The notes under the pieces are model-generated. The model had not been told where the DNA came from. It saw nothing but the letters and a program-made list of their open reading frames with translations, and ran no database searches. From contig NZ_AP025464.1 in NCBI RefSeq assembly GCF_024347335.1, positions 1,860,001 through 1,924,000 of the forward strand: a DNA stretch of 64,000 nucleotides. Reading direction: 5' to 3'. Origin of the DNA: Vibrio celticus. GTDB lineage: Bacteria > Pseudomonadota > Gammaproteobacteria > Enterobacterales > Vibrionaceae. Below, in pieces: positions 8,358 through 16,685 of the stretch; within the stretch, counting starts at the first letter, position 1; the number at the start of each line of letters is the position of its first letter. The translations under genes and the position numbers were made by a program.

Positions 8358-10927
8358 CACAACACCTCGCTCTGTAAACTGGATACAACAGGTTTGCTGA
8401 CCAAACGCCACAGTGGAATCAAGGTCGCAAACACAGCCACTAAAATGGTGATGGCTGCGATGCTGAATGCGTCACTCCAATTCCATACATAATTTAAACT
8501 CCAACCAAAGGCGCGCAGGGTAACGATGTCCGTCAACACATAACCGACCATAGCGCCGAGTGGTAAGGCGATAACCAGAGTGAAGGCGACCAGAACAACG
8601 ATTTGCCCGACCACCATCGCCATCAATTTTTTCCGACTAACACCGAGCGCATACAGCCTTGCAATCGCGGCTTTACGTGCATCGAGCAACATGAAACAGG
8701 CGCAGAACAACCCTATCACCGCCACCATTAATGTGACGCCATTAAGCGCCCGAGTGATGGCAAAGGTTTGTGAGAAGATATCTAACGCGATCGATTTGAT
8801 CTGTGCTTGATCGTAAAGCTGACTTGGGTGCAGATTGAGTTGTTGGCGTAGCTGTTCGTACACCACTTGTGGGTCGCCAGAAACTTTGATTCCCAAGCTG
8901 GTGGGTAAGTCAGTAAATCCGCTTTCGAGCCATAAATTAGGTGCAAGTAACACTTCCCCATTGGGTGAGCCGTAATCGTGGAAAATGGCCCCTACGATGA
9001 GTGTTTTGTCTTGGATCGCGTCGAGCTTGAGTTGGTTTCCAAGGGACAAGCCGAGCTTCACCGCAGTGGGTTCGCTGATCGCCACTAATTCACCTTGGTA
9101 AAAGCGCGTCCAGAAGTCATCAAGATAGGATTGGAACACCATGGTTTGCTCAAGTGTGTCCTTGTCTTTAGTGCCGAGCAAAGTCGGTAAGCCCTGTAAG
9201 TTATCATCGACGTAGTATTGCTTATAAACGGCTTCAACATTTTCAAACTGCTCTAACGAGCGCTCCACATTTGCGATTTCACCTTGGGCAGGGCTAACGT
9301 AAATATCGGCATGTAAGCGCTGTTCAAGCCATTGCTTTAACGTGAATTCAAAGCTGCCGACTAAGGTGTTCATCCCCACATTGGCGGTGACGGCGAGAAG
9401 CAACGCCATCATGGCAAGAGAAAGAGGGGAGATAAGTTCACGTAGCTCAGCAAACAGATATTGTATTAACCCCGATTGGGTGCGTTTTTCGCTCCAGTTC
9501 GCTAGCACGCTGAGTGTTTTGGGCAGGTACAAAGGAATCGACACCACTAACACACCGAGCCATGCCATGGTGAAGCGATGATGTTCGCTCAACCATAACC
9601 CTGCTAACGCGACAATGGTTAATACTGACCCGATAACAAACAGCTGATTTTCGTTAGAAGCTTCCGGCGCTTGATAGAAACCGCCATGGGAAGAGAGGGG
9701 GTGTCGCACCTGCTGTTTAAAGTGCTGCCAACACGCGACAAGCGTTGCGGCCAGCGTGAGCAGCAGTGCTTGCACTAACCATTGCCACTGCCATGTGCCG
9801 GGAAGCAGTGTCGCACCATAAAGTTGCTCAAGCGTGATCGCGACGGTGGGATGTAGCCAATGGCTGAGTTGAATGCCGAAAATGAAACCAAGCGACGCGC
9901 CCAGTGTGACTAAAAGAGTTAGCTCTACTAACAGAGCTGAAAACACGATGCTTGGAGCTATGCCGGCTTGTTGAATTTGCACCAACAGCCGATTGCGTTT
10001 CAGCAAACTGTACTTCACGCCATTGTAAGCGATGAACAGGCCAACCAAAAACGCTAACAAACTCATGGCGGTGAGGTTAAGGTGAAAGCTATCGGTAATT
10101 GAACCGAGATCCGTGCTTTGGTTGTTGGGTATCCATTGCCCTTGCTTGCCAATAAGGCTTTGCCATTTATCCTGAGTATTGCTGTTCGTGTTGCTGTTCG
10201 TGTTGCTGTTCGTGTCGCTCTTCGTGTCAAAAATAGCGATATAGCTCAGTTGCCCTTGCTTGTTAAGCAGTTGCTGAGCGAACCCAATATCCATCAACAT
10301 TCGGCTACCGAGTTGCCATTCATCTGACAATACCACGACTTTGGTGAGCACTTCATCCAAAGTGAGTGTGTCTACTTCTCCCAAGTTCTGGTGTTGCGAC
10401 TGGCTCATCATCACAATGGGTTCACCCGATAAGAGTTGCGGCAAAGGTAAGGCATTGTCGAACAGGGAAATGTTTGGCTCTTTGGTTTGAGTATTGCTTT
10501 TTTCGTCGATGCGAGAGTGGCGAGCTCTTGAAGTGAGGGCGGCGATTAGCTCACTGCCTTGAACTGACCAGCGTCGACCTTGTTCGTCTCTTGCTCGCCC
10601 TTCAATCACAGGTAGCGCAGCGCTTAATCCACTTTGTCTTAAGTTGAAGTAAAGCGATTCTGATAAATAGTTTTGCCCTGCTGGTGGAATGATAAGGTTC
10701 TGCGCTTGGGCGCTAAGTTGCTCGGTCGATTCTGCATAACTGCGTTTGGCATTGAGGTTGATGGCTTGCACTGCGACAAACAAGGTGACCGCAAGCACAA
10801 TGCCGATCAGAATCGCTGCCGCTTGCAGTGGCGATTGACGATAGTGTGCCGCGAATAAATTTAGAGTCAGTCTGGTATGGGTGAGCTGGCTATGAGCGAA
10901 GCCAGTTTGCTTCATTGAATGACTCAC
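8357..10927 (-). CDS. FtsX/MacB-type ABC transporter permease, two-domain (AttF-AttG fusion type)
   Basis: An 856-residue inner-membrane permease. One N-terminal helix (ILIGIVLAVTLFVAVQAI, about 37-55) is followed by a periplasmic domain to about 280. Three helices lie at about 285-410, and a second set at about 430-530 leads into a second periplasmic domain (540-720). Three closing helices (VTLMVAVIGLFCACFMLLDA, VGQIVVLVAFTLVIALPLGA, IAAITILVAVFATLIPLW) complete two FtsX units. This is the LolC/E-MacB family that moves lipoproteins, peptides or lipids without crossing the membrane channel-fashion. It overlaps the ATPase gene by four bases (ATGA) and the lipoprotein gene by one. A 12-bp tandem repeat (10179-10226) encodes an SNTNSNTN stretch in the first periplasmic domain. 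Confidence 0.88.
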   Translation of the reverse strand: MSHSMKQTGFAHSQLTHTRLTLNLFAAHYRQSPLQAAAILIGIVLAVTLFVAVQAINLNAKRSYAESTEQLSAQAQNLIIPPAGQNYLSESLYFNLRQSGLSAALPVIEGRARDEQGRRWSVQGSELIAALTSRARHSRIDEKSNTQTKEPNISLFDNALPLPQLLSGEPIVMMSQSQHQNLGEVDTLTLDEVLTKVVVLSDEWQLGSRMLMDIGFAQQLLNKQGQLSYIAIFDTKSDTNSNTNSNTNSNTQDKWQSLIGKQGQWIPNNQSTDLGSITDSFHLNLTAMSLLAFLVGLFIAYNGVKYSLLKRNRLLVQIQQAGIAPSIVFSALLVELTLLVTLGASLGFIFGIQLSHWLHPTVAITLEQLYGATLLPGTWQWQWLVQALLLTLAATLVACWQHFKQQVRHPLSSHGGFYQAPEASNENQLFVIGSVLTIVALAGLWLSEHHRFTMAWLGVLVVSIPLYLPKTLSVLANWSEKRTQSGLIQYLFAELRELISPLSLAMMALLLAVTANVGMNTLVGSFEFTLKQWLEQRLHADIYVSPAQGEIANVERSLEQFENVEAVYKQYYVDDNLQGLPTLLGTKDKDTLEQTMVFQSYLDDFWTRFYQGELVAISEPTAVKLGLSLGNQLKLDAIQDKTLIVGAIFHDYGSPNGEVLLAPNLWLESGFTDLPTSLGIKVSGDPQVVYEQLRQQLNLHPSQLYDQAQIKSIALDIFSQTFAITRALNGVTLMVAVIGLFCACFMLLDARKAAIARLYALGVSRKKLMAMVVGQIVVLVAFTLVIALPLGAMVGYVLTDIVTLRAFGWSLNYVWNWSDAFSIAAITILVAVFATLIPLWRLVSKPVVSSLQSEVL
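10179..10226 (-). repeat. In-frame 12-bp tandem repeat in the permease gene
   Basis: Three perfect copies of TTGCTGTTCGTG and a fourth with two changes lie head to tail. On the coding (minus) strand each copy encodes four residues (N-S-N-T), giving a Ser/Asn/Thr linker in the first periplasmic domain. Since the unit is a multiple of three, copy-number change would alter the linker length without breaking the frame. Confidence 0.9.
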
Positions 10928-11622
10928 AACGCTGCTGCTCTTGGGGTTAGCTCTGCGTTCCTTAAATAACCATCATCTAACACCAAACTTGTCTGCATAA
11001 AGCTGGCGCATTCCGGGCTGTGCGTAACCAAAAGCACGGCAGTGTTGCCTTGTGTAGTGATTTCACTCAGCAGCTTCATTACCTCAATGCCTGCTTTGTG
11101 GTCGAGGTTGCCTGTGGGTTCGTCGGCAAGCAGTAGCTTAGGTTTATGGGCTAACGCGCGCGCAATAGCGACTCGTTGTTGCTGACCGCCAGAGAGTGCG
11201 GATACGTGTCTTCCGAGTAGCTCGCTGATGCCCAATGCGTCAACTAAGTAATCGCACCAGTCGCTCCACTTCTGTTGATTTAAATGAAGAGGGAAGGCGA
11301 TGTTTTGTTTTACGTTGAGTGGGGTCAATAAGTTGAACTGTTGAAAGATCACGCCCAATTTTTGATGGCGGAATCGGCTCCACTGTGGATCTTTCCAATT
11401 TGATGTATTCTCGCTATCGAGCCACAACTCGCCACCAGATAGAGGTGCAAACCCCGCAATGATGTTAAGCAGAGTACTCTTTCCACTGCCACTCGCCCCT
11501 GTCAAAGCCACGCTTGCCCCTGTCGCCAAAGCGAAGTCGACATTGTCCAACACGCTATGGGTGTCTTTACCATCAATAAAGTTTTTGCTGGCATGTGTGA
11601 GTGTGACAATTGGGCTTTCCAT
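10924..11622 (-). CDS. LolD/AttE-like ABC transporter ATP-binding protein
   Basis: A 232-residue ATPase of the MacB/LolD class. Walker A is GASGSGKSTLLNIIAG at about residues 39-54, the Q-loop lies in GVIFQQFNLL, the signature is LSGGQQQRVAIARAL, Walker B is LLLADEPTGNLD, and the H-loop is in LLVTHSPECA. It powers the permease encoded immediately downstream with a four-base overlap. The three-gene operon (ATPase, double permease, CrtC-like lipoprotein) matches AttEFGH-type systems, described as ABC antimicrobial-peptide or attachment-linked exporters. The cargo here is unknown. The start follows a GGAAAGGAAATGG-like ribosome site. Confidence 0.9.
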   Translation of the reverse strand: MESPIVTLTHASKNFIDGKDTHSVLDNVDFALATGASVALTGASGSGKSTLLNIIAGFAPLSGGELWLDSENTSNWKDPQWSRFRHQKLGVIFQQFNLLTPLNVKQNIAFPLHLNQQKWSDWCDYLVDALGISELLGRHVSALSGGQQQRVAIARALAHKPKLLLADEPTGNLDHKAGIEVMKLLSEITTQGNTAVLLVTHSPECASFMQTSLVLDDGYLRNAELTPRAAAL

Positions 11623-11895
11623 TTCCTTTCCTTATAACCAAAACTAACCATCAAAGGTGTCGTTACTTGTGGCAATTACCGAAGCGACAAGCTCTATAAA
11701 ACTGTAGACAAAAATCTCAAACAATAGAGCGATTTATATCGAATTATTAATAACTTGTACTGCAAAAAGAGGGAAATAGATCAGTGTGAGGAGGAATACA
11801 GTTGTTAGTGGGAGTTTTGAGCCACCTCGGAGGCTTTTGGGCTGTTTATAGATAATAAATATCTATGTTAAAAAATTGTCCCAATTCCAATTCAT
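11623..11895. other. Gene-free upstream region of the Att-type operon
   Basis: About 270 bases between the ATPase start and the terminator of the small peptide gene. It is AT-rich and presumably holds the leftward operon promoter, but no confident -35/-10 pair was identified. No gene was recognised. Confidence 0.4.
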
Positions 11896-11936
11896 TTTAA
11901 AAGAAAACGCCCCCGATTGGTTGAAGCCAATCAGGG
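11896..11936 (-). terminator. Terminator of the 27-residue peptide gene
   Basis: On the minus strand, CCCTGATTGG and CCAATCGGG pair around a CTTCAA loop with a one-base bulge. They are followed by GGCG and a TTTTCTTTT tract. It lies 25 bases past the stop of the small gene at 11961-12044 and gives that gene a self-contained transcript. Confidence 0.7.
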
Positions 11937-11960
11937 TTAGTAAGGCCCAAGAAAATCTAG

Positions 11961-12044
11961 TTACTTGGACTTTATTGCGAGGATTAATTTCGCTAAGGCA
12001 CCTAACAAAGCAGCGATAGCGAAAACCAATTCAGGGTTATTCAT
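11961..12044 (-). CDS. Small hydrophobic peptide, 27 residues
   Basis: A 27-codon frame begins ATG at 12044 and ends TAA at 11961. The peptide starts MNNPELVFAIAALLGA and ends with a basic IKSK tail, so it is a single amphipathic/hydrophobic helix with a polar N-terminus. Size and composition resemble inner-membrane small proteins and type I toxins such as TisB, but no specific family is claimed. Support for a real gene: an upstream sigma70-like promoter at 12092-12120, a hairpin in the 5' leader (12060-12086) just ahead of a modest ribosome site (ATAGGTAA), and an intrinsic terminator at 11896-11936. The predicted transcript is about 190 nt. It could instead be a structured small RNA with incidental coding potential. 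Confidence 0.6.
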   Translation of the reverse strand: MNNPELVFAIAALLGALAKLILAIKSK

Positions 12045-12059
12045 ATTATTACCTATAAA

Positions 12060-12120
12060 GAAGCTCTCGCCTTATGTGAGAGATTCTTCGTATTATCAAC
12101 ATGCATGTGATGGAAGGCAA
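12060..12120 (-). promoter_or_regulatory. Promoter and leader hairpin of the 27-residue peptide gene
   Basis: On the minus strand TTGCCT (12120-12115) and GATAAT (12097-12092) are separated by exactly 17 bases, a good sigma70 arrangement. Between this and the start codon, GAGAGATTC/GAAGCTCTC-type arms pair (12078-12086 with 12060-12068, one mismatch). The result is a hairpin about 16 bases before the ATG that could limit ribosome access. Confidence 0.55.
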
Positions 12121-12304
12121 GATAAAGAAATGGGGCTGCCTGTGGATAACTATCTGATTTATTAGGTTTTACTAAAAGGGGGGCGGTGTAGCCTTCAAGT
12201 TGCAAAGTACTTGCTTACAATAGTAATGAGTGTGTCAAAGAGTCTGCTTTTACTTCTATTTTTCAACGTCACTTAATATGGATCGTACTCAACTTTCCGT
12301 AATT
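12121..12304. other. Gene-free spacer
   Basis: Nothing beyond the flanking promoter and the nucleotidase terminator was recognised in these roughly 180 bases. Confidence 0.4.
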
Positions 12305-12341
12305 AACGACTTAACCACGCTCTAAGCGTCGTTAAGTCGTT
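12305..12341 (-). terminator. Long hairpin after the nucleotidase gene
   Basis: AACGACTTAAC pairs with GTTAAGTCGTT, and inside it ACGC pairs with GCGT around TCTAA, with one C-C mismatch. It lies 20 bases beyond the stop of the leftward nucleotidase gene. The T-tract is poor, so it may stabilise mRNA rather than terminate efficiently. Confidence 0.55.
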
Positions 12342-12360
12342 ATTGGTTTGAGAGCAGGGC

Positions 12361-14277
12361 TTAATTGAGCGCTTTGATCAGAGTGATTTCGCGTTTGATT
12401 TGCTTACTCTCTTGCTCAGTCGCCTGCGCCAGTTTCTTTTCGCGTGTGGTGATGGCAGCTTGTTTCGCTTCGTCAGATTTGAACAGCAGCTCTTTCACGT
12501 TGATAGAAGCGATGTTTGTGTAGCGGCCATCGTCACTGGTTGGGATTGATATGGTTTCATCATTGATCAACGACTTTACGATCTCTCGCTGTTCATTGTA
12601 ACGGCTCTCCAAGCCAGAAAGTGCCCATCGTTGTTGAGGCTTGCCTTCATACTGACCGTTCTTTTCTTCCTTAAGAAACTTGATGGTCATGTTACGGATC
12701 GTGCCTGCTTCTTCTCCATACTCTGCTTCCGTATCAAAGAGTACAGGGAATGATTCACCTTCTAGCACGCCGCCTTTCTTGGTTAGATGACCCATTCGAT
12801 AGCTATTCATACCAATACGGATTTCGGTTTCATCTGTAACAGGTGCCCCATCAGCAAACGCGAGGTTGGTGATGCGTGTACCTGCAGGCTGAGTGAGGTC
12901 GATGGTATAAGTTACGCCTGCGAAAAAGTCATTGGTTGAGTATTTTGATGCTCTGCGTTCAGGGTTAAAGCTGTAGGTCACATCACCGGGTTGCACTGAG
13001 TTGAAATAGCCCGCAGACCATTCCATATAGGTTCTTAGCTCTTTGCCTGTCATCTGGTAGACCGTGATTTCGCCACCTGCGTATTGGTAGTTGTACGCGA
13101 TGTCTTTAGCTTTGATTGGACCAACATCAAGCTCTGCATTGTCGTTGTCTATTTGAAGTGCAATGACATTGGCTTTAGGTGCATAAAAGAAGCTCGCTTC
13201 TTGGAATAGCGCACTGATGCCTGTGTCTTGAACGTGGACTTGAGGGATACCGTGGATTTCGTTTTCTGGGACTAAATCAACGCCGGTAAGTTGAGCGACA
13301 GGTCTGTTCGCCATTTCTCGGAGTTGTTTATGATAAGGCTGGTATAGCTCGTCCATATTCTCATCAGAGTCGATACCTTTAATTTTATAGGTGAAACTGT
13401 CTTTGTTGACGAGAGTGAATGTGCCATCGCGCTCTTCAAATTGAAGATCGATACGAGATAGGGCGCGGCCATATTTGTCGGGCTCAGTAATAATAACGCC
13501 ATTCACAACGGCCTTATCGATGCGAGTGTGCATGTGACCAGCGACGATGGCATCAAGCTCTGGGTTTGCATTGGCAATGTCGGTGACACCGGTGTCAGCA
13601 ATGTCATTCTCGTTCTCAATCCCCATATGGGCAACCAATACGATGGCATCCACTTTATCATCAATTTCTTTGACGATTTTCTTCACTTCCAAGGTTGGAT
13701 TAGTGAAAGTGACGCCTTCTAAACGGTTTGTACCTTGCGCAAAGACCTCCGTCATTGGGGTATCCATTCCGATCACGCCGATCTTAATGCCGCCGCGTTC
13801 AAGGATGGTGTAACCCGGCAAGAATGGGTTTCCGTTTTTGTTCTTGATGTTGCCACCGAGAGATTGCCCTTTAAATTGGGTAACGGCTCTGTTGAGGGTT
13901 TTGAGGCCAAAATCGAATTCGTGGTTACCTAAAACCCACACATCGTATTTCATGTGATTAAAGCCAAGCATCATTGGATCAACGGGCTCGTCTTTGAAGG
14001 TTTCAACGAAGTTGCCTTGGATGGTGTCACCAGCGTCGACAAGGATAATGTTAGATTGCTCTTTGCGGATCTCACCAACCTTGGTCGCGATTTGACTCAA
14101 ACTACCACGAGTGTTGAGTTTATCTGCCGCGTAATCCCACGCCATAAAATGACCGTGGATATCTGAAGTACCCAGTATCGTGACATCGTGTATGTCGCCA
14201 TCAGCTGCAAAGGTGGGAAAGGCTAGAGATAGTAGGATGGCGCTTGATAGTATGTGTCTTTTCATAAGTATGTTCAC
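12361..14277 (-). CDS. Periplasmic 5'-nucleotidase / cyclic phosphodiesterase-family metallophosphatase (UshA/CpdB type)
   Basis: The 638-residue protein begins with a signal peptide (KRHILSSAILLSLAFPTFAA, cleavage after about residue 24), so it acts in the periplasm. The metallophosphatase domain follows. Its metal-binding motifs are SDIHGHF, DAGDTIQGN, LGNHEFDFG, VLVAHMG and VAGHMHTRID, in order over residues 38-245. The 5'-nucleotidase C-terminal substrate-binding domain spans about 350-560. Members hydrolyse nucleotides, UDP-sugars or cyclic nucleotides to scavenge nucleosides and phosphate; the exact substrate cannot be chosen between UshA-like and CpdB-like. Two ATG starts (residues 1 and 5) are equally possible; neither has a strong ribosome site. 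It is monocistronic, ending at the hairpin at 12305. Confidence 0.88.
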   Translation of the reverse strand: MNILMKRHILSSAILLSLAFPTFAADGDIHDVTILGTSDIHGHFMAWDYAADKLNTRGSLSQIATKVGEIRKEQSNIILVDAGDTIQGNFVETFKDEPVDPMMLGFNHMKYDVWVLGNHEFDFGLKTLNRAVTQFKGQSLGGNIKNKNGNPFLPGYTILERGGIKIGVIGMDTPMTEVFAQGTNRLEGVTFTNPTLEVKKIVKEIDDKVDAIVLVAHMGIENENDIADTGVTDIANANPELDAIVAGHMHTRIDKAVVNGVIITEPDKYGRALSRIDLQFEERDGTFTLVNKDSFTYKIKGIDSDENMDELYQPYHKQLREMANRPVAQLTGVDLVPENEIHGIPQVHVQDTGISALFQEASFFYAPKANVIALQIDNDNAELDVGPIKAKDIAYNYQYAGGEITVYQMTGKELRTYMEWSAGYFNSVQPGDVTYSFNPERRASKYSTNDFFAGVTYTIDLTQPAGTRITNLAFADGAPVTDETEIRIGMNSYRMGHLTKKGGVLEGESFPVLFDTEAEYGEEAGTIRNMTIKFLKEEKNGQYEGKPQQRWALSGLESRYNEQREIVKSLINDETISIPTSDDGRYTNIASINVKELLFKSDEAKQAAITTREKKLAQATEQESKQIKREITLIKALN

Positions 14278-14567
14278 ATCGTGGTTTTAAGTATGACGCT
14301 ACCATATAGAATTGAGGCTACCTTATGGGTGACCAGTGTCATATTTCTAGTGATACAACTTATTGATGTTTCAAATAAATGTGACTCATGACTGTCTCGT
14401 AACCACTTAAGTTATGGAGAAACGCATTACAACTCTTTACTGCGTTCTCAATACTCAATTCCTTGAATCAAACTTTCTAAGCGTGGGGTATTAATAAACA
14501 CGTTTGTAAGCTGTTGAACGTCTTGCCTGTTGAAATAAACAAGGTATATATATCGTTCAACTTTCAC

Positions 14568-15557
14568 TTACTTTGGTAGTAAGACGATCTTGCCCTCTAA
14601 GCGTGTGGTTTTCGATTCAATGAGATCAATCGCGGTTTGCACTTCATCGAATGGCAGATAGCGGTCAACGTCGAGCTGAATGTCGTTTGTGATGAAGTGA
14701 TCTAGCATGGTCGTGAACTTATCACGGCGAACATCTTTACCTTCCGCTTCCTCCCAATAACGTAAGAAGAAGGTGCTGAAATCGATGTCTTGGCTTTTCG
14801 CGTACTCAAAGAAGCGTGGTTCGTAAAAATCCAACGACAGCGTCCCATAGTTGATAAAACGCCCATTGTTGCCAAGGGTGTGAATAAGGTTGGTTCCGGG
14901 TGAACCGCCAATCGCATCAAAGGCAACGGTTGGCATCGGCAAGCCTAACGCCTTAATTTGAGGAGCTAAATCGTCGTTTGCATCTAACACCCAACTGGAA
15001 GTGGCTGGATATTGTTCCGGCTGTGATGTAACAACAATGATTTTGAAGCCGAGTGATGCTGATAACTGGAAAAAAATCTTACCGATGGCAGAGCTGCCCG
15101 CGTTGATGATCAACACATCTTCATGGGTCAACTTGGCTATTTCTGTCGTTAGCACCCATGCAGTTAGCGCATTAATGTACAACTGACAGGCGTAGCCATT
15201 GTCTAAATGTTGAGGAATTTGGAACAGGTCATCTGGTGATACATCGACATAGTTCTGCCATGTTCCACTGGTTACCACAAGCACGCGCTGATTCACTGAA
15301 AACTCAGCACTGCTGGATTCTACAACCCTTCCTACCGCTTCAAATCCCGGTACTCTCGGCGGCTGGTGGCTATGTTTGTACTGCCCAACACCATAAATCG
15401 ACAACAGATCACTAGGGTTGATGTTAGTGGCTTCAATTTGTACGCGAATTTTATCTTTGTCTAGTGCCCCCAAAGCGACATGTTCTAACTTGAGAGATTC
15501 TTTTGGCTGACCGAAACGGAACTGGCTAATTCGGGTATTTTGCTTAGTGTCAGTCAT
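14568..15557 (-). CDS. Zinc-independent medium-chain dehydrogenase/reductase (quinone/enoyl reductase type)
   Basis: A 329-residue MDR-superfamily oxidoreductase. The N-terminal GroES-like domain contains IEATNINPSDLLSIYGVGQY and PGFEAVGRVVE. The Rossmann domain begins at about 145 with VLIINAGSSAIGKIFFQLSA, a variant of the AxGxxG dinucleotide motif. The zinc ligands of classical alcohol dehydrogenases are not evident, which points to the quinone oxidoreductase/2-enoyl-thioester reductase group. Such enzymes use NADPH to reduce C=C bonds or quinones. It lies 26 bases downstream of a PhyH-type dioxygenase gene in the same direction, probably co-transcribed, suggesting a shared small-molecule pathway. 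The substrate is unknown. Confidence 0.8.
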   Translation of the reverse strand: MTDTKQNTRISQFRFGQPKESLKLEHVALGALDKDKIRVQIEATNINPSDLLSIYGVGQYKHSHQPPRVPGFEAVGRVVESSSAEFSVNQRVLVVTSGTWQNYVDVSPDDLFQIPQHLDNGYACQLYINALTAWVLTTEIAKLTHEDVLIINAGSSAIGKIFFQLSASLGFKIIVVTSQPEQYPATSSWVLDANDDLAPQIKALGLPMPTVAFDAIGGSPGTNLIHTLGNNGRFINYGTLSLDFYEPRFFEYAKSQDIDFSTFFLRYWEEAEGKDVRRDKFTTMLDHFITNDIQLDVDRYLPFDEVQTAIDLIESKTTRLEGKIVLLPK

Positions 15558-15583
15558 AGCTAGGGCACCTTTATGGATTATGA

Positions 15584-16366
15584 TTACTGCATTGATTTTA
15601 AGTGTAGCGTGTTCATAAACAATCTTGGGTCGGCAATACTGTTCAACATAGCTGGTGTTGGTAAACAGTCGTCATCAACGTAGTCGACATAATCTGCCGC
15701 CGAATCGAAGATCAAAATATCCAAAGCCAAACGATCCAAGCCATATCGGCCTCGGTGGATCATATCCGCTGAAAACACCAATAAGTCACCGGCGGCTAAC
15801 GGTATCTGCTTACCGCCAGAGATGTCATCGCTGCTCACTTTGCCGTTTTCTTCTTGGCGAACGTTGTATTCTTCTTCGTTGTCCCAGCGTTTGTGTGTTC
15901 CGGGGATAAGCTCCATCCCGGGTTCATCAAATATAGGTACACGGAGGTGCAATACTTGAGTTTCCATGATGACTTTCATCTGGTCATCAATGTCATAGTC
16001 GTATTGACAGTCGCGATGCCAGAAGTCTTTTTGTTGCGGGTTCACAGGGTTGAAAAACAGCTGCGTGTTCATGAATGCCGGTTTGTTTGGTATCACCGCA
16101 TCGACCACTTCCATCACTTTTTTTGAGCTGATGAAGTCAAACAGTACGGTTCTATCGTCGGCGGGTAGATACTCGCTTCCGGTAATCAAAGATGAGTTAA
16201 ATGCCTCTTCTTTATAGAATTCTTCGTTGTCTGCTTTCCATGATTCATGAAATTTCAGCACGACTTTTCTAAGCGATGCAATTTGAGCTTCATTGAAGTA
16301 ATTTCTGATAACAAAGTAACCATGTTCGTCGTAACGGTCACTTAATTGTTGGCTGTTTTCTACCAC
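15584..16366 (-). CDS. Phytanoyl-CoA dioxygenase (PhyH)-family Fe(II)/2-oxoglutarate oxygenase
   Basis: The protein has the PhyH jelly-roll pattern. After DEHGYFVIRNYFNEAQI at the start, the iron triad appears as H-x-D in FWHRDCQYDYDID and the distal His in VFSADMIHRGRYG. The carboxylate-binding Arg is expected in the RLALDILIF strand. Family members hydroxylate lipids, osmolytes or secondary metabolites. The open frame extends to 16534, but a GTG at 16366 has a GAAGG ribosome site six bases ahead. The extra 56 residues upstream lack domain character, so I place the start there, giving about 260 residues. It precedes the MDR dehydrogenase gene by 26 bases, forming a likely two-gene operon. 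Confidence 0.78.
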   Translation of the reverse strand: MVENSQQLSDRYDEHGYFVIRNYFNEAQIASLRKVVLKFHESWKADNEEFYKEEAFNSSLITGSEYLPADDRTVLFDFISSKKVMEVVDAVIPNKPAFMNTQLFFNPVNPQQKDFWHRDCQYDYDIDDQMKVIMETQVLHLRVPIFDEPGMELIPGTHKRWDNEEEYNVRQEENGKVSSDDISGGKQIPLAAGDLLVFSADMIHRGRYGLDRLALDILIFDSAADYVDYVDDDCLPTPAMLNSIADPRLFMNTLHLKSMQ

Positions 16367-16685
16367 TGAATACCTTCGTTCATTCTTTGCTGTGTAATAA
16401 CTAAGGTCAACAGCCCTAGAGATTTCTTGGGCGCATAATGCCAGACAGTTGTCATTCAACCAAGTAAGGAGTGCAGAAGCCTGTAGATTCGGTGATGTTA
16501 TGAAGCAATATTGAGGGCGAGTGTTACATGCCAATCCATTTCATGGACTCATACGACAAAAATCTCCGCATATGTGATCTACCCCTTATTTTGTAAAATG
16601 AAAAGATTCATATGGTGAATGTTTTTATGGTTTACATGATTATTGACCATGTTGAAATTTAGTTGCGTATGGAAGATAGAAAATC

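Noticed and set aside
10179..10226. Short tandem repeat as a possible CRISPR
   Set aside because: Units are 12 bp and directly abutting with no spacers, and lie in a coding frame.
10118..10327. Rightward frame with repeated V-A-V-R motif
   Set aside because: It is the antisense reading of the 12-bp repeat in the permease gene; the repeat alone keeps it open.
13528..14166. Several rightward frames inside the nucleotidase gene
   Set aside because: Antisense shadows of a clearly recognised 638-residue protein.
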